Below are positions 22,301 to 31,433 of a stretch of DNA of 64,000 nucleotides, in pieces (position 1 is the stretch's first letter; every line of letters starts with the position of its first letter). Under the pieces are notes generated by a model. That model ran no database searches and had not been told where the DNA came from. It saw only the letters and a program-made list of their open reading frames with translations. The DNA lies in contig WJXW01000003.1 in assembly GCA_015832175.1 (NCBI GenBank), forward strand, positions 4,154,001-4,218,000. The letters run 5' to 3'. The stretch is from Paraphaeosphaeria minitans (lineage: Eukaryota; Ascomycota; Dothideomycetes; Pleosporales; Didymosphaeriaceae). The translations under genes were made by a program, and so were the position numbers.

Positions 22301-22942
22301 GACATCCTCAACCAATTCCTCAAGGAGTGGGACGGCCTCAATGACCTCAGCGTCTTCGTTATGGTCGCTACAAATAGGCCGTTCGACCTCGACGATGCGG
22401 TCATCCGGCGACTGCCCAGGAGACTGCTTGTTGACCTGCCGACCGAGAAAGACAGAGCGGCAATCCTCAAGATTCACCTCCGCGGCGAGCAGCTAGATGA
22501 GTCAGTCAACCTCGACGCTATTGCAAAGAAGACTCCCTTCTACTCCGGTTCAGATCTCAAGAACCTCGCCGTCAGTGCCGCCCTCGCTTGCGTAAAAGAG
22601 GAAAACGAATCCGCTGCTAAAGCCGCCGCCGCCGCCTCTACCCATCCCTCCGATTCTTCAGAACCTTCCCCTACAGAATCCGCCTCTGCGCCACTCAAGC
22701 CGGGCCACCTCATCCGCGGCCTCGACTACGCCTTCCCGGACAAGCGCATCCTCTCAGCCCGCCACTTTGACGCCGCGCTCTCGGAGATTTCAGCCAGCAT
22801 TAGCGAGAACATGAGCAGCTTAAATGCGATCAAAAAGTTTGACGAGAAGTACGGGGACAAGAAGGGGAAGAAGACCAAACACATGTTCGGGATTGGAGTG
22901 CGCGGGGAGACGAGTGAGGACGTGGTTAGGGTGAGGCCGTAG
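19343..22942 (+). CDS. Mitochondrial AAA+ ATPase, Msp1/ATAD1-like C-terminal domain
   Basis: Intronless gene of 1,199 residues from the ATG at 19343; the frame is open a little upstream but without an ATG. Residues 1-45 are rich in Arg/Ser/Ala and free of acids, ending RARAFHASRS, a typical mitochondrial presequence. The C-terminal third (about 870-1130) is a single AAA+ module: Walker A GPPGTGKT at 908-915, pore-loop context KYVGEGEKN, Walker B IVFLDEADAVF with Asp967-Glu968, sensor-1 ATNRPFD, and RRLPRR in the arginine-finger region, most like the Msp1/ATAD1/spastin clade. Residues about 335-850 include two blocks (near 336 and 595) that read like a degenerate P-loop fold with no Walker A. 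Msp1-type enzymes extract misplaced membrane proteins; this larger presequence-bearing form probably works inside mitochondria, but its substrate is unknown. Confidence 0.88.
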   Translation: MYGALRSGLRASHRRPPARFIQHRRYPLPPARARAFHASRSLAQDNNPPVDPDSKPADPKDAERAKEEGAAADAAAEDADVLAQKLQRSREMTRRYSSALRRTQRRNRAQDLPPVVVPSWFTHECVRLSDEVPTNKPLRQFVLELQRRGTDESGTCSIPIHAPGAAVQLLPEFLFQAWGGGLGNDEKRRFVRQWAATLGLPDTEEVLLDLEVGGDGVASMPDRPYWLQKGHLQQDPVRIERKLDIDSTEIRAAIQHLALARKTGGLTDGAMLKLERVIGRLEGKKNAEGSDPFGLQELGFVPPFVSSEVEATIAASLSVPQPASSDSFPTAKTNLILHCPSNGKEKELADLVGGIARLQGADVVSLQAQDLAEIAGDYLGDSPDPSPHSIRSLAYETYRLSSDLESDPYDDAGREDFGEEQEDATPPRSSFSSMFPEPPKLPSADVFKMPISIVLPNAFSNALKALQSPIQESHNNSDTQPRSQSSAESQLEDLKIANVLEHLIDAPETKRSQVSSLPTSESTDSDPTTDERSPRPPKAGFFSSLLTSPSSSTPTHEAINIDCSLPSKAKPRFSLSVKINTLNPSTDSKTPGNAKIICVHDFKELNATHYGGRIIQKLEEIVRKRRLAGERIMIVGYTSSADLTPEFSKSGVQGLQSEGEAGFYRTIVVPVERAGNMHDLVGTLSSIVQSRDVSKYRRINVHHIFDMVRRLDPIAAQTLSARATDDSSAGSALASLSKAHISRILTYDEVHRIALTALGLHSLDPVSERLTGAHVALAIGMLQSSDQIKFDHIRRQAMLPRPGDDSSAREFRRKLNETLRSKSATENHDRELEIKLNNIAQTATKHEKRLMPGIANPSKIKTTFDQIHAPTDTVDSIRTITSLSLLRPDAFNYGILATEKISGALLYGPPGTGKTLLAKAVAKESGSTVLEVSGSQIMDKYVGEGEKNVTAIFSLARKLSPCIVFLDEADAVFSSRDVGRERSSHRDILNQFLKEWDGLNDLSVFVMVATNRPFDLDDAVIRRLPRRLLVDLPTEKDRAAILKIHLRGEQLDESVNLDAIAKKTPFYSGSDLKNLAVSAALACVKEENESAAKAAAAASTHPSDSSEPSPTESASAPLKPGHLIRGLDYAFPDKRILSARHFDAALSEISASISENMSSLNAIKKFDEKYGDKKGKKTKHMFGIGVRGETSEDVVRVRP

Positions 22943-24490
22943 ATGGAGTTTGACTGAAGGATAAGGGGAGGAGGATGTGCTATGTTGTGGTGCAGAACAG
23001 GAGATTGGGGGAGTGATTTCGTCCGCTGTGTATGTTTCTGTGGTGCGGGGCTGCCGACGCCGTGTGTAGATATTTGTTGTAATGTAGGCTAAATGCTATC
23101 ATGAATAGAGCGCTTGGTATGACATATGAGCAGGGCGCTGAGGGGTGACACTAGACCTGCTGCGTGATAGATGTGAGAAGCGCTCGAGCTTGGCACCATG
23201 CATGCGCTTGGTCAGTGGAACTGGTTGCGTGCCGTGCGGTGATGGAATTCGCCCTGTATGCGTGGAGATTCCTAATGTACTGTACATATCGAAGAAATGG
23301 ACTTGGAGTCTGTGCAGAGATAGAGCATGGGTTCAGCAAAGTAGGCTGTGTGTGGCGCAAGTGCTGGCGGTGGTAATGGTGATTACGCATCGTGTGGGCG
23401 GCTGAGGGAATGGGAGAGTGGCTCGTTGCTGGACAGGAGGCGAAAGGCCGGGGGCGGGCGTGAGATGGGAGTATAAATTGTATTAAAATGCGATGGGAAA
23501 GTGCTTGTGTTGCTACGTCAGCGGGGTCCCATTACAAGTTCGTTCGTGCGGTTTCAATGTATGGTACAGGCGTCTAAGTTGCTCGGGAAAGTGGTGGTGG
23601 ATGTGGATTTAATAACGCGATGGACGGCGATGATGGTGGGCTTTCGGTCTTCATGACCGAAGAGCTTTCCCAATTTCTAGTGACGTGGTCTCGATGATTT
23701 TAACCGTCCAGATACTCAGGATGATGTTATGTACATCTCCGATCGCTTACCAGTAGCAAAATATTAAAAGAGGATATTTGGGATGTGGCTCAAGACATGA
23801 CAGTGAACGCACTTGGTGTTATTGGCTTTATATTTTGCCAAAAAGCAGTTGTTACCTCTTGCTCCCATTGATGGAAGTGCTAACGGTATATCACAGACTC
23901 AGTACTCTTGACATTTGACATGACTAGTGGCCGTCTACTTTTCTTGACAAGGGTTGATGGATCGACGCATAGTATGGCAAATTTATTTCCCTCACCTGCC
24001 CGTGCACTTAAACCATCTCTTTTATGTTGTTGAGCAGCAGTCGAGCTTCTTCTACTAGGCTTCAAGATTTGACTTGGTGGTTCGAGTGATTCATCTAATA
24101 AGTCGTATGGTAAAGGCGTTGCAGGGTCCTGGAGCGGGATGCATGCACAGCGTTTTGCCGATGCGCATAATATCTGTGCTCCAAAGCATCTATTTGTGAT
24201 CCAGGGTATATATCTATGATTGAGATCTTTTGTCTGAAATCACCTTAACAGCATTTTCTTCGAGTTTCGGCATGATATGCTTTATCTCTAGACACAACTT
24301 GTGCAAGCGATGGTGTCCTCGCGCATACCGTAAGCCAAGTTCGAACGCTGCAGCCACAAAACCTTCAGACCCTCACGGCAACTACCGTAGAGTTTTCCAA
24401 GTAACGGATGACGAGGGTCTGCATGAGGCTAGCTGTATAGCGTATAGACAGGTGGTAAACGTGATTCGTAAGCTGCCAAGTATTAAATGC
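22943..24490. other. 3' flank of the AAA ATPase gene up to the AT-rich boundary
   Basis: No gene is recognised. Base composition drifts downward from about 23,450. A few short open frames (for example 24230-24493 +) have no protein-like features. The final bases mark an abrupt change into RIP-type sequence. Confidence 0.5.
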
Positions 24491-25400
24491 TAACTAGATT
24501 AGATTTATAAGCGTTCTTTACATAAATCTAATCCTAAAGTTATTATCTACTTACTCTTTATAAAGCCTTTATTAAACTACTTCTAAGGCCTTTATTAACG
24601 CTTATAATAGTAATACTTAGTAGAGAGCTTTATTAGGTCGCTCTATATTAACTAAGGTAGTGAACGCAATAGTAATAGTTTTAGTTATCTATAAAATTTG
24701 CCTATAATGCTATAAGGCCTAGCTAACCTACTTACCTATATCTAGATATTACTAATAATTTCTCTAACACTAAGGTGTTTAAGGTTAGCGCCACCTACTT
24801 ACTATAATATAGGCGTATAACTAACTTAAGATCTCTTATTACTAAAGGCCTATTACTTATACACGTTGCTAGCCGCTATAAAGGCTAGTTAAAGAAGCTA
24901 GATTAGATATAGCTAAAGTAATAAAGTAAAAGTATTAAGGCTGTAGAAATTAAAATAGTAAAGCTTAGCTAATACTAGAAATAGTATAATAGTTACTTTA
25001 AGTAAAATTATAAATATTAAATTATAATAGCAATGTTATGGTAGGCGTAAGAGGCCTATTTAGGTATACGTAGGAGAGGTTAAGGTGTTTAGGCGTATAT
25101 AAGAGAGGTTAAGGTATTTAGAAGAGTGTATTCTAGAGCCTATATTACTAGCGCCTAGTACTAAGACCTGCCTACTACTACTACCTATCTTACTTTATAA
25201 TAAAATTAAAACCTCCTATAACGCTGTATCTTAACTATATTATATAATTATTTAGTGTTAAGTATATTGTTCTACTCTTTTTATAGAGCTCTACAATTAT
25301 AGTATTTTATATTATTTTACTTTACTATAAGATAATATTATTTACTAGCTACCTACTAAGGGTTATCTATTACTAGTTTTCTTGCCCTACTACTATCGCT
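24491..25400. other. Unclassified AT-rich sequence
   Basis: Too decayed to assign. A motif GAGAGGTTAAGGTRTTTAG occurs twice about 32 bp apart near 25072 and 25104. It may include the left end of the pogo-like element that follows, but no terminal inverted repeat was found. Confidence 0.4.
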
Positions 25401-26760
25401 ATACTGCCTAAACGTAATAAAGTTAGCTACCCACGTAAGGATAAAACTATATATAGCTAGAAACTACTAGTATCTAGTGTTACTTATTAGTTATATACTA
25501 GGGAGGAGAAGCTTAATATTATATAGTTTATACTAGATAAAGTAAACTAGATAGAGAATCCTAATAGTAACTATAATATAAGGATTTAAAGAGACCTTAA
25601 GTAGAAGAATAATTACTACCTACCTACTATAAAGGAGGTTTAGGAGCGCTTTAAGTAGAAGAAATACTTATTATCTTATATATCTAACTAGTAGAGAGAC
25701 TAAGAGAGCCTTTTATAGGTTTAACACTTAAAGTCTTACTAGTATACTACCTAGAGATGTATGTTATAGCTAATACTAGAAGAAGCCCTTTACTAACGTT
25801 TCTATAATAATAGGGAGGTAGCTAAGTAGGTTATAATAATATAGTTTTATAGAGAGTTAAGAGAGCTCTATTAATTAGCCTATCTATATATAGGGTTAGA
25901 GGTAAGGTTGTTTACCTATAATAGGCGGTAGTAGGCTTACAGAAAGTAGTTTTCTATAACGCGTAGTTAGCTTACTATATAGCAATTGCAATATAGTATT
26001 ATTTAGTAGGCAATTATAAAACAGTCGTAATAACTACCTATAAACCTAAAACTAAAGGCGGAGAGCTTTATATAATTTATTAGAAAGTAAAATAACGTTT
26101 ATATTCTTTATTTCGTGTCTCTTTATACTAGGATATCTTATTTTCTCCTATAGCAATTTTCAACCTAGATAAAACACTAGTTATGTATAAGTACACAAAT
26201 ACCCATACATACTACTACTTTAGTGCTAGGACTGTTTAGTATAAAATAATAAAGTTAGGGTAGTAATACTAGTAGGTTATAGTTGTCCTAATAATTTCTA
26301 CGTCTAAAAAAGTCCTAAAAGTAGTTGTAATATTTTATAGAGTGCCTAGTAGGATTATTAATAAGAAAGAACGCGTATCTTAGTAGGCACACTATATAGA
26401 GGTCTATATTAATAAAAAGGTATAGAATAACTTAAATCTAATAGTTAATTAGATTAATACTATCCTTGAAGATTATATAGTTAAATATAAACTTCTAGAG
26501 TTACTATTAGTAATAGATTCTATTAAGTTTTATCTTATAAATAAGGTGCGTAATACGCTTAAGAAGCTATATATTATTTTTATAATAGTGCTAGCTGGCT
26601 ACACTCGCGTCCTATAACCTCTAAATATATATATAAACAAGGTTTTTAAGCATTATATAAAAGACGTAATAAACTATCTTATAGTAGAACACGATTTAAA
26701 CGTGCTTATTCCCTAGAATATATAATTACTAATAGTGTAGTGTAGTGTTATAGGTGCGTT
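25401..26760 (+). mobile_element. Decayed pogo/Tigger-like DNA transposon
   Basis: An N-terminal block from about 25401 starts with ATA where the family's Met would be and has basic residues typical of the DNA-binding region. After at least one frame change, a second block (about 26159-26700) reads as a DDE_1 endonuclease: FNLDKT around 26159, a VIDSIKF block near 26515, and a TRVL-stop-PLNIYINKVFK block near 26603 that matches the conserved PLDxxINKxFK region, with Asp changed to Asn. Many stops are TAA/TAG, consistent with mutated Gln and Trp codons. Ends and inverted repeats were not found, so the limits are approximate. Confidence 0.7.
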
Positions 26761-26879
26761 TATATAATAGGCTAGGGCTATGCCTTAGCCTTTAGAAGGA
26801 TCTTAAGGAAAGGAACTACCCTAAAGAAGTAGACCTACTAAAGGAAACTCTTCTTATAAGTAGCACACCCCCCTATAGA

Positions 26880-28362
26880 GACTTAATATCTAGAATTTAT
26901 TTTTTATATTTAGCACTTATAGTTCTATTTACTCTCTAAGGCTAGCCTATAATATTAAATTCTAGATCTTCTAGAAAATAGTCGTTTAAAGGAACAGAGA
27001 AACGTAATAGAGTCTAGAATAATCCCCTAATAGATGCCTCTAATATCGCTAAGTTAGTAGAATAACTATAGAACCTAATTACTACTAGAAATAAAGACTA
27101 CTCTACTATATAAACGCTGTAACTTTAAAATAAAAAGCTACACAAGCTCTTTATACACTAGTAGGCCTATACTAGCACTGCCCTAGGCCTATCTACCCCT
27201 ACTATAGAGGGTAGATTTCTATTTACTAGCGTAGACTAGCTAATCCTATACTATAAACTGCTTCTAAACCTAACTAAGTTTAGGGGCTTAAAGACCTAGT
27301 TTAGAGCCTAGAAGGTTATAATAAACTATAAGCTCTAGACTAATAAATAGTTTATTAGCTCCCCCTAGGAGGAATAGGCACTAATATAGAACTGCCTAAA
27401 TAATAGTTCTTAGGATATAGTAGCGGCCTTCTACTAAACTAAGGGGGTGGATAGCTAGTTTAACCTATAAATGTTTATATAGTGCCTTACTTTTATATAC
27501 GCTAATAAACACGCGTAGTAAAAGGCTAAAGTACGCCTTAATATAATTAAGTAGAATTCTAAAGAGAGTTTCTCTAACTTTTACATTTACTTTAAACAAA
27601 TCTTAGTAGAGGTAGGTAGTAGCTAGTAGAGTAATACTAAGAAACTCTATAAGTTATACTACGTAATTTAGTGTAATATCTATATAGTTACCCTTAACTA
27701 TAACGTTCCTAAAGGGGACTATAACGCGGCTATTACTAGGGTTTTATAAATTATAGTAAACCTTAAAATAGAGGCCCTAGAGAATAAGCTTACTATTTAA
27801 GCTACCTTTTATAAGAGTAGCTAGTCCTCTTTTAAGAATAGTAATAGTAATGTCCATATAACTTCTATAGTAGTGTTAACCTTAACCTAGCCCTAAGCTA
27901 GTAGAAAGGTAGGTAAGTAGCGCCTAAACTAGATACCTAACTATATCTTCTAGTAATGCTAGGATATAGGCGTGTACACTTACTATAGTAAGCCTAACTA
28001 TATAGCTAGAGCCTACCTTAATACAGTTTTACTCTAAGTAATTATAATCTAACCTTAGTATAGTAAGATAAGCACCTAGTTAGAAAAAAAGTAGCCCCTA
28101 GTCTAGTGCTAACGTAGGGGCTCTACGCAATAGTATTAATAAAGATATAATTAGAGTAAGCTATAATAGTTAGAGTAGCTAAAGACCCTAATTAATATAG
28201 AATGTAAATATTTTATAGTAATTAACCCTAAACTAGTAAATTTAGTTTTACTACAGCGTATCACAATCCTAGTCTAGAAGCTAAAATAGGCTGCTAGGTT
28301 ATTACTATATATCCTTATTTTAGAGATAGTAGTAGTACCTTATAATATATCTAGATAGTAAT
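26880..28362 (+). mobile_element. Gypsy-type gag relic, truncated by element X
   Basis: A frame from about 27520 reads as a retrotransposon gag core (KESFSNFYIYFKQ, then KLYKLYYVI), followed by Lys/Arg-rich linker and a zinc-knuckle-shaped block at 27975-28016 in which all four metal-ligand positions are Tyr codons. Another block follows (about 28170-28340) and is cut off by the LTR of element X at 28363. It differs from the chromodomain Gypsy gag to its right, so it is a separate family. Confidence 0.6.
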
Positions 28363-28793
28363 TATTAAATCCAAGAGGGTAGCTAGTCCTAAAGGGTTAA
28401 GGTTAGTTCTCGGGCAGGAGTACTTACGGAAGGTAGAAGGTCTTGTTAATATATTAGTATCTTAATAAAGTGTAATAAGTTAATAATTTAGTCTACTAGA
28501 ATCTAAACAATAGATTAATAAATAGATTAAATATAAGTATAGAAAGCCTATCCTCGCATTCCTATATACTAAGTAAAGGCTACTCTATAAGGAGTGCTCT
28601 GTAGAGAGCGCTCTATAGAGAGCGGTTACGTGTATTATACTCTGTATAGAGTAATTAAGCGCTCTATAGAGAGTAGTTATGTAACCTCTTTATTTAAGGC
28701 GTAGTTAGTATTAAATTCCTACTTAATCCCTACTACGCGCCTACTAGGTACAAAACTAGCTTTCTACTATTATATAGATTTTAGATCCTAATA
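28363..28793 (-). repeat. 3' LTR of element X (431 bp, U3 type B)
   Basis: Starts TATTAAATCC (TG changed to TA) and ends CTAATA (CA changed to TA). The R-U5 part matches all other LTRs of this family. The U3 part carries GAGCGCTCT repeats shared only with element B. Confidence 0.85.
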
Positions 28794-29079
28794 TTATCCC
28801 CTCTTTTTTATAGATTTGTTCTAAATTATATGCTTAGATCTTGGCCCTTATTACGTAAGCTATTCTACTAACCCTAAGTATAAAAAGAAGGTTAAGGAGG
28901 ATAAGAAGGTATTATCTTTTCTAATAGTATAGTTATTATAAAATAATAAGATACTAGCTTAGGCTAAAGAGTATGCTTATAAGAAGATATTATATTTAGC
29001 TATAGAAATAGCTGTAAATAAAAAGGACATAAGTGTGGATACTATTAATTGTCCTACTATAGTAGTAACTGTTAGTTAC

Positions 29080-29535
29080 TGTTAGGATCCGGCCGCGCGT
29101 GAGCAGCGGGGCACGAGCTTATTAGACTACCAGTCCTCTAGAGTCAGCTGACTAGGCAGTTAGGTGACAGGTTACAGGTCCTAAGGGTCCTAAGGACCGC
29201 ACAGGCCTTGCCTATACAAGAACTCTAGGACGCGTAGGACTCGCCTGCATAGGACTCTAGGACATATAGGACTCTAGGACATATAGGACTCTAGGACATA
29301 TAGGATTCTAGGATATGTAGGACTACTTAGTATATAAGAACGCGAGAATAAGCTTTTTATACTTATATTTAATCTATTTATTAATTTATTATTTAGATTC
29401 TAGTAGACTAAATTGTTAACTTATTACACTTTATAAGATACTATTATATTAATAAGACCTTCTACCTTCTATAAGTACTCTTGCCTAAGAACTAACCTTA
29501 ACCCTTTAGGACTAGCTACCCACTTAGATTTAACA
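29080..29535 (+). repeat. 5' LTR of element A (456 bp, U3 type A)
   Basis: Begins TGTTAGGATCC and ends ATTTAACA. U3 holds four tandem GGACTCTAGGACATAT-type units (about 29251-29310), then a TATATAAGAACGCGAG block as probable promoter/R start. The first 35 bases keep a high GC content lost from the other LTR. Confidence 0.93.
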
Positions 29536-29552
29536 TCTTAAACACCCTTAAT

Positions 29553-31433
29553 ATAAGTACTTCACAAACTCCTACCTCTTCTACAGCTTTAGGTGCCGCT
29601 AAGATTACTCCTATAAAGGATAGCAGTAAGGCGCATAAACCTAATCTTTACTTTAGTAAATAATCTTAAACTAACATCTAGATTCTCTAGTTAGACCTCT
29701 ACTTCTTTAACTTAGATAAACCCCTTAAAAATAAAAAAAAGGTTATCTTCGCAGTAACATATATGTAAGGAGATATAGGATTATAGATCTATCTCTACCT
29801 TAAAAAGTACCTAGGAATAGACTATAATAATAATAACAATAATTACGTAAATAAGCACGCTAATGTAGTTAATATTATTAAGAATTATAATAACTTTAAG
29901 AAATACCTTAAGTAACTCTTTAGGATTGCTAATAAGGACTCTATTATAAAAGCAAAGATTTAGACTATAACTTAGAAATAATTAGCAGCTAAGTATATAG
30001 CTAAGTTTTATAGATACGCTGTGTAACTTAACTAGAACAATAAATCTCTTTAGGACATGTATAAATAAGGACTTAAATAGAAACTACGTAAGGAACTCTT
30101 ACGTAGTAGTGTATAAATTGCTAACCTTAAAGAACTATATAAAGAAACTATTAGAATTAATAGAGAGTGGTTTTTACTGCAACAGGAGCTCTACTAAAAT
30201 CCTAGGGCAATAAGCTTTAGATAACTAGTAAAAGTGGTTTATAAGAATCTTGTTAGAATTATCTAAAAGTAACAGCTAAGGAACTACTAGAGATACAAAC
30301 TAATAGAAGATGTCCAGTTTAACTATTTAGGTAAAGGAAAAGGAGGAAGGATAGGCCCTAAGCAGCCTAACAAACGCGTTTCTAATAGAAGTTAATAACT
30401 AATAACTAAGACCTATAAATGCTTTATATGTGGCAAACTAGGCTATATAGCTAGGAACTATAGATTAAAGAACAAAGTCTATTAAACTAAGTTAAATGTA
30501 CTAACTATTAAGGACTAAGAACCTAATAAAGAATAGGAAGTTATTATAATACTATTTAGTTACTAACACGTCACACTAGAGTAAAGTAAGCGATTAGATT
30601 TACTTAACTTACAACTATATAAAGATCTAAAAGATAACTCTAACGTATACTATAATATAGAAGACGTAGAAGAGATACTAAGATCTTCTACTCCTTACTT
30701 ATAAAGTAGGTGGGAAGAAGACAACCCTATATCACCTAAGTATAAATTAAATGTTTAGGACTACATAGAACCCTACTAGGCACTAAAAGGAATGCAACCC
30801 TATAATAATAAGAAGTTAGACTACGTACTAAAGTACTACCTAGACCACTAAAATCCTATATACTAATTCTGTATGTGGACGTATTGCGAAGAACTAATAT
30901 ACACATAATATAAGGTAGAGAAAGAGGAGAATAAGAAATAACCTAGAAGGAAATTACGCTGTAGATAGATATAGATAGACTACCCTATCGCAGCTTGTGA
31001 CAAACACCTCTAGAATAAATAATAAGTAAAATACTTTTCTTACCTTACGCTAAAAGGTAACAAATACTATAACATGCTTATTAATAGAGACTATATACAA
31101 CTGTACTAGTACACGTGTCTAAACTAAGACTATAAATACCACTATATAGCTAAATATTTAGACAGCTTTGTAAACTGCCCTACGTAAGAAGTAATAATAG
31201 AACTACTAATTTAACTAGTACACAGGAACAGTAAAGACTACGGGAGGGAAAATAGAAGAACATCTTTATAGAAAGAAGAAAAAGACAATCTACATAAGCT
31301 ATATACTTAAGAATAATAATAGAAGCGGATGCTTAGAAACGTATACTAGGCACTAGAACTTAACTATAACCTACACAAACAGATATCTTTTTTAGGCCTA
31401 AACTTAGACAAGAAAACGCCTTTATTAAATTAA
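29553..31433 (+). pseudogene. gag of element A
   Basis: The frame opens 18 bp after the LTR with ATA in the expected Met position and runs in one frame. It contains a retrotransposon gag core (about 29640-30140) and a zinc knuckle at 30420-30461 reading CFICGKLGYIARNY, where the His and last Cys of CX2CX4HX4C have become Tyr. A long acidic and aromatic tail follows. It is broken by numerous TAA/TAG codons with no frameshift seen. The frame ends around 31431, where it overlaps the start of the pol frame. Confidence 0.8.
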
